Positions 52,521-60,739 of a DNA stretch of 64,000 bases are shown one piece after another. The notes under the pieces were generated by a model. It did no database searches. It was not told the origin of the DNA and saw only the letters and a list, made by a program, of their open reading frames with translations. Origin of the DNA: Salipiger marinus. Lineage in GTDB: Bacteria; Pseudomonadota; Alphaproteobacteria; Rhodobacterales; Rhodobacteraceae. The first letter of the stretch is position 1; each line of letters begins with the position of its first letter. The stretch is taken from the NCBI RefSeq assembly GCF_900100085.1, contig NZ_FNEJ01000007.1, forward strand, positions 186,001-250,000, written 5' to 3'. Made by a program: the position numbers and the translations under genes.

Positions 52521-52916
52521 TCAGACCCCGGCAGGCCGCGACAGGCCCGACAGGATCGGGCAGTCCGGGCGCTGGTCGCCGGAACAGGCCTCCACCAGCG
52601 TGGTGAGCGTGGTCTGCATCGCCTGAAGCTCGCTGATCTTCTGCTCGATCTCCGCAAGATGGTCGCGGGCGATCTGCCGGACGTCGCTGCTGGCGCGGCC
52701 CTCGTCCTCGTAAAGCGCGAGCAGGGACCGGCACTGTTCGATGGTGAAGCCCAGCGATCGGGCTCGGCCAAGGAAGGTCAGCTTGTGCAGGTCGGTATCG
52801 CGGAAGCGGCGGTAGCCATTGGCGCCGCGCTGCGGGCGGACAAGGCCGATCTCCTCGTAATAGCGGATGGTCTTGGCGGGCAGGCCCGAGCGGGTGGCCA
52901 CGTCTTTGATGTTCAT
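52521..52916 (-). CDS. cueR: MerR family Cu(I)-responsive regulator (CueR/HmrR-like)
   Basis: The roughly 131-residue protein has the MerR HTH (MNIKDVATRSGLPAKTIRYYEEIGLV), the long dimerisation helix, and the metal loop C-SGDQRPD-C. Its two cysteines, spaced eight residues apart, match CueR C112 and C120, and the ser/ala position before the helix is compatible with a +1 metal. Two ATGs are adjacent; the second (52916) is the usual family start. No copper ATPase, chaperone or oxidase lies within the window, and I do not see the classic long-spacer CueR dyad next to it, so its targets are elsewhere. Confidence 0.87.
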   Translation of the reverse strand: MNIKDVATRSGLPAKTIRYYEEIGLVRPQRGANGYRRFRDTDLHKLTFLGRARSLGFTIEQCRSLLALYEDEGRASSDVRQIARDHLAEIEQKISELQAMQTTLTTLVEACSGDQRPDCPILSGLSRPAGV

Positions 52917-53098
52917 CATCGTCTCCGTGATCGTCCCTCGCTAGATGGGGCGCATCTGCGGGACCGGCAACGGCAACGGCCTGGACTTCGCCGCCGCCTC
53001 CGGCTGGTCCGGGGCCGGGTCCGGTCGATAAAGGCGTGACATTGCGTACAGAACCCCCAAAACTCTGCGTGTCACGGATCAGCAGCAGGACCCAGAAG

Positions 53099-54388
53099 AT
53101 GCGCATGTCGGAGCAGGTGAAATCGGCCATCACAACCGCGGTCGAGGAGGGGTTTGCGGAGCAGATCGAATTTACCAAGGCTCTGGTGCGCTTTCCCTCC
53201 ACCCGCGGCAGGGAGCAGGAGGTGGTCGAGTTTGTCGCCGCAGAACTGGCGCGCCGCGGCTACGAGATGGACCGGTTCGAGATGGACCGCGCCGCGATCG
53301 AGGCGCATGAGGGCGCGGGCAAATACAGCCCCGAGCATTCGACGGCGCAGATCGTGGTCGGCACGCATCATCCCCGGCAGGAGGTGGGGCGGTCGCTGAT
53401 CCTGCAGGCGCATGTGGATGTGGTGCCCGCCGGGCCGGAGGACATGTGGCGCCATCCGCCCTTCGAGCCGCATGTGGAGGGCGACTGGCTTTACGGGCGC
53501 GGCGGCGCCGACATGAAGGCCGGGCAGGCGCAGATCTTCTTCGCGCTGGACGCGCTGCGCCGGGCGGGATTTGTCCCCGCCGCGCGGGTGCATCTGCAGA
53601 CCGTCGTGGAGGAGGAATCGACCGGCAACGGCGCCCTGATGACCTATCTGCGGGGCTATGACGCGGAGGCGGTCCTGATCCCGGAACCCGAGGAGGAGAT
53701 GCTGGTGCGTGCCAATGTCGGCACGCTCTGGTTTCAGGTCGAGGTGCGGGGCATGCCGGTGCATGTGCGCGAAATGGGCAGTGGCGCCAATGCCATAGAT
53801 GCCGCCTATCGCGTGATCGGGGCGCTGCGGCAGCTGGAAGAGGCGTGGAACGCCGAGAAGGCGGAGCACCGGTTCTTCGAAGACGTGGAGCATCCGATCA
53901 ACCTCAATATCGGCAGGATCGAAGGCGGCGACTGGGCCTCTTCCGTGCCGGCATGGTGCCGGGTCGACTGCCGCATCGCGATTTATCCCGGCATCAAGGC
54001 CGCCGAGGCCGCGCGCGAGATCGAGGAGACGATCCGCGCCTTTGCCGAAGCTGATCCCTATCTGAAGGCGTGGCCGCCGCGCGTCACCTTCAACGGCTTT
54101 TTCGCGGAAGGCTACGCGCTGGAACCCGGATCCGAGGCCGAGGCGGTGCTGTCAGCGGCCCATCGCGCCGCAACCGGCGAGGAACTGGCAAGCTTCGTGA
54201 CGCCCGGCTATCTCGACTGCCGGGTCTACCAGCTTTACAACCGGATCCCGTCGCTGTGTTACGGGCCGATTTCGGAAAACATCCACGGGGTCGACGAACG
54301 GGTGAGCGTGGAGTCGCTGCGCCGCACCACAACCACCATGGCGCTGTTCATCGCCGAATGGTGCGGGCTCGAAGCCATCGAGCGCTGA
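53099..54388 (+). CDS. M20 family metallopeptidase (ArgE/DapE-like)
   Basis: The 429-residue protein has zinc-site motifs LQAHVDVVPAGPEDMWRHPP, GRGGADMKAGQ, VEEESTGNG, PEPEEEM and a C-terminal SENIHGVDERV. The lid domain contains MPVHVREMGSGANAID. It is an ArgE/DapE-family deacylase of unknown substrate. The start at 53099 was chosen because AGGA lies 8 nt upstream; the frame is open to 53036. It is only distantly similar to the ArgE-type gene at 36009. It stands alone between the CueR-like and GntR genes. Confidence 0.9.
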   Translation: MRMSEQVKSAITTAVEEGFAEQIEFTKALVRFPSTRGREQEVVEFVAAELARRGYEMDRFEMDRAAIEAHEGAGKYSPEHSTAQIVVGTHHPRQEVGRSLILQAHVDVVPAGPEDMWRHPPFEPHVEGDWLYGRGGADMKAGQAQIFFALDALRRAGFVPAARVHLQTVVEEESTGNGALMTYLRGYDAEAVLIPEPEEEMLVRANVGTLWFQVEVRGMPVHVREMGSGANAIDAAYRVIGALRQLEEAWNAEKAEHRFFEDVEHPINLNIGRIEGGDWASSVPAWCRVDCRIAIYPGIKAAEAAREIEETIRAFAEADPYLKAWPPRVTFNGFFAEGYALEPGSEAEAVLSAAHRAATGEELASFVTPGYLDCRVYQLYNRIPSLCYGPISENIHGVDERVSVESLRRTTTTMALFIAEWCGLEAIER

Positions 54389-54595
54389 GCGTCACCGCAG
54401 GCCCGCAGCGTCCGGTCCTTTCGCGTTCCCGCACATGACCGGCGACGCGATGCCCCGGCACGGGTTTGAAGGGGCGCTTGCGGCAGCGTAACCGTAACCG
54501 CAGCGGGTGTCGCCCGGCAAAAGGGATCTGTGCCGCGCCCCGGTCAGCGGAGGCGGGCAGGCCGGAGCTGATCCCGCCTCGCGGCGGGCCGCGGC

Positions 54596-55306
54596 TCAGC
54601 CGTTGGCGCGGTCGCGGCGCAGCTGTTCGAGCAGGTGGCGTTCGGCCCCGCGCGCATGTTCTTCCACCACGGCGGCGGCGGCGTTTTCATCTGCGGCGGC
54701 AATCGCGGCGATGATGCGGCGATGTTCCTCGTTCTGGGCGCGGCGGCGGGCGGGGCTGGCGGGATAGCGCAGCGCCAGCGCATGAACCACCTGCCCGTGC
54801 CGTTCGCGGATCGCCAGCGCCTCGCTGTTGAAATGGTTGCCATAGGTGACCTGATGGAAGGCGTCGTCCAGCACGTCGAGCCGGACCTGATCGGGGCCGT
54901 CCAGTGCCTCGATCTCCTCCTGAATCGCCACCATCCGCGCGATCTCCTCCCGCGAGGCATGGCCCACGAAGAGCCGGATCAGGTAAGGTTCGATCAGGGC
55001 GCGGATGTCGAAGATGTTGCGCACGAAGGCCTCGTCAAGCATGCGCACGCGCGCCCCCCGGTTGCGCGACAGGATCACGAAGCCTTCGCCGCTGAGCTGG
55101 TGCAGGGCCTCGCGCACGGGATTGATGCTGACATCGTAGCGCCGCGCCAGATCCTGCGTTTTCAGCCGCGAGCCCGCAGGCAGCGCACCGCTTACGATGT
55201 CGCCCCGCATCCGGACATGAAGGGGGGTGGCCTCCGCTGGTTCGGTGTCCTCGGCCTGCGGGTGCCCCGGCACGCCAGCCCTCCCTCGAAGCTCAGCATC
55301 AGACAT
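54596..55306 (-). CDS. GntR family transcriptional regulator, FCD subfamily, copy 2
   Basis: The 236-residue protein has a winged HTH (GDIVSGALPAGSRLKTQDLARRYDVSINPVREALHQLSGEGFV) and a C-terminal FCD domain (FDIRALIEPYLIRLFVG, DAFHQVTYGNHF, NEEHRRIIAAI). An N-terminal tail of about 30 residues precedes the HTH. The frame is open to 55573, but the ATG at 55306 fits the domain layout. It is divergent from the second TRAP cassette and probably controls it via the inverted repeat at 55372-55385. Confidence 0.92.
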   Translation of the reverse strand: MSDAELRGRAGVPGHPQAEDTEPAEATPLHVRMRGDIVSGALPAGSRLKTQDLARRYDVSINPVREALHQLSGEGFVILSRNRGARVRMLDEAFVRNIFDIRALIEPYLIRLFVGHASREEIARMVAIQEEIEALDGPDQVRLDVLDDAFHQVTYGNHFNSEALAIRERHGQVVHALALRYPASPARRRAQNEEHRRIIAAIAAADENAAAAVVEEHARGAERHLLEQLRRDRANG

Positions 55307-55371
55307 GATCACGGTCCCATTGTTCAAGAGATTGCGATCATAGCCGATATTTGAGTGGTGAAAAGAGTCTT

Positions 55372-55385
55372 GATTATGTGTAATC
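55372..55385. promoter_or_regulatory. Candidate GntR operator upstream of the second TRAP cassette
   Basis: GATTA and TAATC flank TGTG in the AT-rich gap between the divergent GntR and DctP genes, 46 nt before the DctP start. A TTGAGT-like -35 sits at 55351. The symmetry is short, so the support is moderate. Confidence 0.4.
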
Positions 55386-55430
55386 CATGTGAGATCGTCC
55401 ACGCATCGACAGATTTTGGGAGGAATCGCG

Positions 55431-56459
55431 TTGACCTTTACACTCAGAACCACCTTCACCGCTGCGGCCATCGCGCTGCTTGCCGCTCCGCCCGCGCTTG
55501 CGGAGGAGATCAAGTTCGCCTTCGAGATGTTCGAAGGGGACAACCCCGAATACAACGCCGCCACGGCGTTCAAGGATTACGTGGAGAACAAGAGCAACGG
55601 CGAGCTGACCGTGCGCCTGTTCCCCGGCAACCAGATGGGATCGGTCCGGGAAACCACCGAGATGGTCCAGCAGGGTACGCTGGAAATGACGCTGCCCTCG
55701 GATGGCGCCTTTGCGGGCTTCTATCCCCCGATCCAGGCGTGGTCGATGCCGTACCTGTTCCAGTCGGCCCCGGTGGCTTGGCAGGTCATGCAGGGCGAGT
55801 TCGGTCGCTGGACGCTTGAGGACATTCACGCGCAGACCGGGATGAAGGCGCTGGCCCTGTCGCAGAACGGCTTCCGCTCTTTCATGAACAATGAAAAGCA
55901 GATCGTCACGCCCGCCGACCTTGAGGGGATGAAGATCCGCACCATGGAAAGCCCGGTCTACATGGAGATGGTCGAGGCGCTTGGCGCCGATGCCACCCCG
56001 ATTGCCGGGTCCGAAGCGGTGATGGCGCTGCAGCAGGGCGTGGTGGACGGGCTTGAAAGCCCGCCGCCGGTGCATCTGGCAGGCGGTGCGGCGGATGTGT
56101 CCGATTTCATGACGCTCAACGAGCATGTCTTCGGCCTGCACATCGTCATCGCCAATGACGACTGGTTCAACGGCCTGTCGCCCGCGCATCAGAAGATCGT
56201 CACCGATGGCGCCAAGCTGTTCGCCAGCATCGAGAATGTCGAAAAGACCGCCGGGGACTGGCAGGCGATCCGGGTGATCGAGGAGGAGAAGGGCGTGCAG
56301 GTCCATGTCTCCACCCCGGACGAAAAGCAGCAGTTCCGCGATGCGGTCTATGAGCCGGTGCGCGCCTTCGTGAGCGAGCAGGTCGGCGACGACATCCTTG
56401 AACGGATCGAGGCTGCGGTCGCACAGGCGGAAACCGAGCTTTACGGCCCGACCGAGTAA
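55431..56459 (+). CDS. TRAP transporter substrate-binding protein (DctP-type), system 2, TTG start
   Basis: The protein begins with a TTG codon at 55431 that has GGGAGG 7 nt upstream. This gives a 342-residue product whose N-terminus (M)TFTLRTTFTAAAIALLAAPPALAEE is a normal signal peptide. The upstream ATG at 55389 would spoil the leader. The mature part has LEGMKIRTMESPVY with the conserved ligand-binding Arg and GVVDGLESPP. It delivers a sugar-acid-type ligand, judging from the dehydratases downstream. Confidence 0.93.
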   Translation: MTFTLRTTFTAAAIALLAAPPALAEEIKFAFEMFEGDNPEYNAATAFKDYVENKSNGELTVRLFPGNQMGSVRETTEMVQQGTLEMTLPSDGAFAGFYPPIQAWSMPYLFQSAPVAWQVMQGEFGRWTLEDIHAQTGMKALALSQNGFRSFMNNEKQIVTPADLEGMKIRTMESPVYMEMVEALGADATPIAGSEAVMALQQGVVDGLESPPPVHLAGGAADVSDFMTLNEHVFGLHIVIANDDWFNGLSPAHQKIVTDGAKLFASIENVEKTAGDWQAIRVIEEEKGVQVHVSTPDEKQQFRDAVYEPVRAFVSEQVGDDILERIEAAVAQAETELYGPTE

Positions 56460-56475
56460 CCCCCGCGCGCAAGGC

Positions 56476-56496
56476 CCGGGCGACGCTGTCGCCCGG
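56476..56496 (+). terminator. Hairpin between TRAP binding-protein and DctQ genes, system 2
   Basis: CCGGGCGAC (56476-56484) pairs with GTCGCCCGG (56488-56496) around GCT, 17 nt after the stop. It occupies the same place as the hairpins in the other three transporters. Confidence 0.6.
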
Positions 56497-56532
56497 CGCT
56501 GCTTTGCCTGCGCCAAGCTCCGGACCCTCACC

Positions 56533-57024
56533 ATGTCGCTCCATTCCCTGACGCGCCGGCTTGCGGCGGTCTGCGAGACCGCGGCCGCCGCGATCTTTGC
56601 CGCTGTCTGCCTGCTCAACTTCATTCAGGTCGTCGGGCGCTATGCCGCCGGATCCTCGCTCAACTGGGCGGAGGAGGTCATGCGCTATTCGATGCTCTGG
56701 GTCATGATGCTGGGCGGCACCGCCGCCATCCAGCGCGGCGACCACATGGCGGTGGACACGCTGCTGGACGCGCTGTCGCCGCGCGGCGCGCATCTGCTGC
56801 GCAGCCTGCTGTTCGGCATCGCCGGGATCTTTGCGGCGCTGCTGGTCTGGTATGGCTGGCCCGCCGCCCTGAACAACGCCCGCCAGAGTGCCGCGGCCTC
56901 CGGCCTGCCGATGATCGTGCCCTACATGGCCCTGCCCGTGGGCGGCGCCCTGATGCTCGTCCAGATCGTGCTGTGCTGGCTCACCGGCTTCGGCGAGACC
57001 CGTCACGAAGAGGAGGCCTACTGA
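56533..57024 (+). CDS. TRAP transporter small permease (DctQ-type), system 2
   Basis: The 163-residue protein has four hydrophobic segments and the DctQ motif VVGRYAAGSSLNWAEEVMRYSMLW. It begins at the ATG at 56533 and overlaps the large permease by one base (TGATG). It forms the membrane complex with the next gene. Confidence 0.93.
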   Translation: MSLHSLTRRLAAVCETAAAAIFAAVCLLNFIQVVGRYAAGSSLNWAEEVMRYSMLWVMMLGGTAAIQRGDHMAVDTLLDALSPRGAHLLRSLLFGIAGIFAALLVWYGWPAALNNARQSAAASGLPMIVPYMALPVGGALMLVQIVLCWLTGFGETRHEEEAY

Positions 57025-58295
57025 TGGCATGGGTCGCGGCTCTGTGCTTCCTGCTGGTGTTCACCGGCGTTCCCATCGCCTTTGCTCTCGGGCTTGGCGG
57101 CACGCTGGGCGTCTGGCTGGCCGGGATTCCCCTTCCCGTCATCATCACCCGGTTCTTCGGGGGCGTGGACAGCTTCGTGTTCATCGCGATGCCCTTCTAC
57201 ATCCTCGCCGCCGAGATCATGAACCGCAGCGGCATCACCGAACGGCTGATCCGGCTCACGGCACTGGCTACGGGCCGGTTCAGCGGCGGCACCGCCTATA
57301 CCAATGTGGGCACCTCGATCCTGTTTGCGGGCATTTCGGGGGCGGCGATCGCGGATGCCAGCGCGCTGGGGCGGTTCTTCATGAACGTCATGCCGAAAGA
57401 GGGCTATTCGCGGCCCTATTCCGCCGCCGTCACCGCCGCCTCCTCCATCATCGGGCCGATCATCCCGCCCTCCGGCCTTGCCATCATCATGGCGGCGGTC
57501 ACCGGGCTGTCGATCGTCGATCTTTTTGTGGCGGGGATCATTCCCGGGCTCATGCTCGGCGGCGCCTGCCTGCTGGTGATCCTGATCACCGCGCTGACCT
57601 CCGGCCTGCCGAAATCGGTCATCACCGTGAACCGCGACCAGATCGGGCGGCTGCTGTTCGAAGGCGTGCTTGTGGCGGCCCTGCCGGTGATCATCGTGGG
57701 CGGCATGGTGACCGGCGCCTTTACCGCCACCGAAGGCGGCGGGATCGCGGTCTTTGTGGCGGCCCTGCTGGGTCTGGTGGTGCTGCGGTCCATGACCCTG
57801 CGCGACCTCTGGGACGCGGTGAAGGTGTCGGGGCGGATGACCGCCGCGATCTACCTGCTTGTCGCCGCCGCCTCCATCCTGTCCTACGCCCTGAACCTGC
57901 TGGGCATCGGCGCCATGGTCACTGCGGTCGCCCCCTATTTCGAGGGCAGCCCCACGCTGTTCCTGTTCGGGGTCATGCTGCTGATGCTGGTGCTGGGCAT
58001 GTTCATCGACATCGGTGCCGCACTCATCATCTTTGTGCCGCTGGTCATGCCGACCATCCTGCAGCTGGGGATCGACCCGGTTCAGGCGGCGCTGGTGGTC
58101 ATGCTGACGCTTGCCATGGGGCTTATCACCCCGCCTTTCGGCGTCGTCCTCTTCATCCTGATGAAGATCGGCGACGTGAAGATGGGCCCGCTGGTGCGGG
58201 CGATCCTGCCCTTCGTGCTGGCCGAGCTGGCCGTGATCGTGCTGCTCGTGCTGTTCCCGCCCCTGACAACATGGCTGCCGGACCTGCTCAACTGA
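57024..58295 (+). CDS. TRAP transporter large permease (DctM-type), system 2
   Basis: The 423-residue polytopic protein has FVFIAMPFYILAAEIMNRSG, AGISGAAIADASALG and IIGPIIPPSGLAIIMA, all DctM hallmarks, with about 12 membrane segments. It completes a classical three-part TRAP importer. The enolase-superfamily gene follows after 32 nt, in the same transcript. Confidence 0.94.
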   Translation: MAWVAALCFLLVFTGVPIAFALGLGGTLGVWLAGIPLPVIITRFFGGVDSFVFIAMPFYILAAEIMNRSGITERLIRLTALATGRFSGGTAYTNVGTSILFAGISGAAIADASALGRFFMNVMPKEGYSRPYSAAVTAASSIIGPIIPPSGLAIIMAAVTGLSIVDLFVAGIIPGLMLGGACLLVILITALTSGLPKSVITVNRDQIGRLLFEGVLVAALPVIIVGGMVTGAFTATEGGGIAVFVAALLGLVVLRSMTLRDLWDAVKVSGRMTAAIYLLVAAASILSYALNLLGIGAMVTAVAPYFEGSPTLFLFGVMLLMLVLGMFIDIGAALIIFVPLVMPTILQLGIDPVQAALVVMLTLAMGLITPPFGVVLFILMKIGDVKMGPLVRAILPFVLAELAVIVLLVLFPPLTTWLPDLLN

Positions 58296-58327
58296 GCGCC
58301 GCGCCACCAAAACTTCCGAGGTATTGA

Positions 58328-59479
58328 ATGAAGATCACCGCGATCAAGAGCTACCCTGTCCGCGTCGGCGTGCGGAACCAACTTCTGGTCAAGGTCGAGA
58401 CGGACGAGGGCATCTATGGCTGGGGCGAATCCGGCATGTCCTATCGCGAGAAGGCGGTGATGGGCGCCATCGCGCATTACACGCAGTTCCTGCTTGGCCG
58501 AGACCCGATGAACGCGGGCGCGCTCTGGCAGGAGATGTATCGCAGCCAGTATTTCGAGGGCGGGCGCGTGCTGAGCGCCGCCATTGCCGCGCTCGACATC
58601 GCCTTCCACGACATCAAGGGCAAGGCGCTTGGCGTGCCGGTCCACCAGCTTCTGGGCGGGCGGCACCGGCACAGCGTGCCCACCTTCGCCACCACCTCTG
58701 CCCCGCCCGGAGAAGAGATGATCCGGCAGGTGCGCCAGCTGGCGGAGGCGGGCTGGACCTGCGTGCGGCTGATGGCGGACGGGCAGGAGAACGAGGCGAT
58801 CTTCGAGCCGCGCGAGTCCATCGCCACCACCGCCGACTGGGTCACCCGCGCCCGCGAGGAACTGGGCCCCGAGATGGTGCTGGGGGTCGAATATCACCAC
58901 CGCCTGACCGTGGCCGAGGCCGCCTCTTTCTGCCAGAAACTGCCGCGCGGCACGATCGACTTTCTGGAGGAGCCGATCCGCGACGAGACGCCCTCCGCCT
59001 ATGAGAGCCTGCGGCGGATGACCGAGATCCCCTTCGCCATCGGCGAGGAATTCTCCTCCAAATGGCAGTTCCTGCCCTATGTGGAACGCGACATCCTGCA
59101 ATTCGCGCGGATCGACATCTGCAATGTCGGCGGCTTCACCGAGGCGATGAAGGTCGCGGGCTGGGCCGAGGCGCATTATGTCGACCTGATGCCCCATAAC
59201 CCGCTGGGCCCGGTCTGCACGGCGGCTAGCGTCCATCTGGCCGCCGCCGTGCCGAATTTTGCATGGCTTGAATGCCGCTCCACCCCGGTGGAACGGCTGG
59301 GCTTCGACGACCGCGCGCTGTTCCCGGTGCAGCTTGAGCTTGACGGCGCCTCCTATCCCGTGCCCGAGGGGCCGGGGCTGGGCGTGGAGGTTGACGAGGA
59401 GCGGCTGAAGGCCGCGCCCTTCGAATACACCGCCCCGCCCATGCTCCGCCGCCGCGACGGCTCCGTCACCAACTGGTAA
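58328..59479 (+). CDS. Mandelate racemase/muconate lactonizing enzyme family protein (sugar-acid dehydratase-like), paralogue 1
   Basis: The 383-residue enzyme has the enolase-superfamily capping domain and TIM barrel in the galactonate-dehydratase-like subgroup (GWGESG near 31-36, MPHNPLGPVC late). Expected metal ligands are in FLEEP (214-215) and IGEE (239-241). At the first ligand position it reads E188-Y-H190, where the tandem paralogue has the usual D-x-H. The family removes water from aldonic acids to give 2-keto-3-deoxy acids. It is translated 12 nt ahead of its paralogue and follows the TRAP genes, so it likely acts on the imported acid. Confidence 0.9.
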   Translation: MKITAIKSYPVRVGVRNQLLVKVETDEGIYGWGESGMSYREKAVMGAIAHYTQFLLGRDPMNAGALWQEMYRSQYFEGGRVLSAAIAALDIAFHDIKGKALGVPVHQLLGGRHRHSVPTFATTSAPPGEEMIRQVRQLAEAGWTCVRLMADGQENEAIFEPRESIATTADWVTRAREELGPEMVLGVEYHHRLTVAEAASFCQKLPRGTIDFLEEPIRDETPSAYESLRRMTEIPFAIGEEFSSKWQFLPYVERDILQFARIDICNVGGFTEAMKVAGWAEAHYVDLMPHNPLGPVCTAASVHLAAAVPNFAWLECRSTPVERLGFDDRALFPVQLELDGASYPVPEGPGLGVEVDEERLKAAPFEYTAPPMLRRRDGSVTNW

Positions 59480-59491
59480 GGGAGAGCCGCC

Positions 59492-60646
59492 ATGAAGATC
59501 GCCTCGGTCGCCGCCTATCCGGTCTGGATCGCCGACAGGAACCAGCTTCTGGTCAAGGTCACCACCGCCTGCGGGGTGACGGGCTGGGGGGAATCCGGGC
59601 TTACCACCCGCGAACAGGCCGTGGCCGGGGCGCTTGCCGATCTGGGCGACTGGCTGGAGGGGCGCGATCCGCTGCGCCCCTCGGCGGTGTGGGAAGCGCT
59701 GGCGTTGCAGCCGGGCATCGCACGGGACCGGGTGTCGGCCGCGCTGATTTCCGCGCTCGACATCGCGCTGCATGACATCGCGGGCAAGGCGCTGGACGTG
59801 CCGGTGCATCAGATCCTCGGCGGGGCGCTGCGGTCGCGCGTGCCCACCTTCGGCTGCGTGCGCGCCGATGACCGCGATCACCTGATCGATCTTGCCCGGG
59901 AGACGATGGCGGCGGGCTGGACCTGCCTCCGCCTTGGCTGGCGCACCGATGCGCCCGAAATCTTTGACCCGCACGACACCATCGGGCGCTGGCCCAGCAT
60001 CCTCGCCGCCTGCCGTGCCGCGCTTGGGCCGCGCGTGATGCTGGGGTCGGACCTGCATCACCGCTTCAGCGTGGCCGAGGCCGCCGCCTTCATGGCGCGC
60101 TGCCCCGAAGCCACGCTGGATTTTGTCGAGGAACCGATCCGCGACGAGACGCCTTCCGCCTATGCCGCGCTGCGCCGCCTGATCCGCACGCCGCTGGCCA
60201 TCGGCGAGGAATTCACCTCGCGCTGGCAGTTCCTGCCTTATGTGGAGCAGGGGCTTTGCGATTTTGCGCGGATCGACCTGTGCAATGTCGGCGGCTTCAC
60301 CGAGGCGATGAAGGTCGCGGGCTGGTGCCGGGCGCATGGCATCGACGTGATGCCGCATAACCCGCTGGGACCGATCTGCACCGCCGCCACCGTCCATATG
60401 GCAGCCGTCATTCCCAACCACGCCTTCCTTGAATGCTGGGAAACCCCCGGCGACGACAACGCGGCGCGGCAGGACTCGCCGGTTTTCCAGAACCGCCTCC
60501 GGCTTGACGGCGCGGATTTTCCGGTGCCCACCGAACCCGGGCTTGGCATCGAGATCGACGAGGCGGCCCTGGCCGCCGCCGCCCCCTTCCGCTGGTCGGA
60601 GGTGCCGCATCTGCGCCGCTCTGACGGCGCCTTCACCAACTGGTAG
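59492..60646 (+). CDS. Mandelate racemase/muconate lactonizing enzyme family protein (sugar-acid dehydratase-like), paralogue 2
   Basis: The 384-residue protein aligns with its upstream neighbour over its whole length, including the final TNW. It keeps the canonical first metal/acid-base motif D187-L-H189, plus FVEEP and IGEE. The insertion of several residues near the C-terminus (TPGDDNAARQ) is specific to this copy. It is a probable acid-sugar dehydratase, perhaps for a different epimer than paralogue 1. It is the last gene of the cassette and is followed by a hairpin. Confidence 0.9.
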   Translation: MKIASVAAYPVWIADRNQLLVKVTTACGVTGWGESGLTTREQAVAGALADLGDWLEGRDPLRPSAVWEALALQPGIARDRVSAALISALDIALHDIAGKALDVPVHQILGGALRSRVPTFGCVRADDRDHLIDLARETMAAGWTCLRLGWRTDAPEIFDPHDTIGRWPSILAACRAALGPRVMLGSDLHHRFSVAEAAAFMARCPEATLDFVEEPIRDETPSAYAALRRLIRTPLAIGEEFTSRWQFLPYVEQGLCDFARIDLCNVGGFTEAMKVAGWCRAHGIDVMPHNPLGPICTAATVHMAAVIPNHAFLECWETPGDDNAARQDSPVFQNRLRLDGADFPVPTEPGLGIEIDEAALAAAAPFRWSEVPHLRRSDGAFTNW

Positions 60647-60685
60647 CCTCGGGCAGCGCCGCACCGGGCTTTAGACATATGGACT

Positions 60686-60718
60686 ATGGCGCAGGCAAAG
60701 CTGTTGCCCCTGCGCCAT
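60686..60718. terminator. Stem-loop ending the second TRAP/dehydratase operon
   Basis: ATGGCGCAGGCAA (60686-60698) pairs with TTGCCCCTGCGCCAT (60704-60718), leaving a 2-nt bulge and a 5-nt loop, 40 nt after the dehydratase stop. Confidence 0.65.
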
Positions 60719-60739
60719 GCCGCTGACTAAGCTTGCGGA

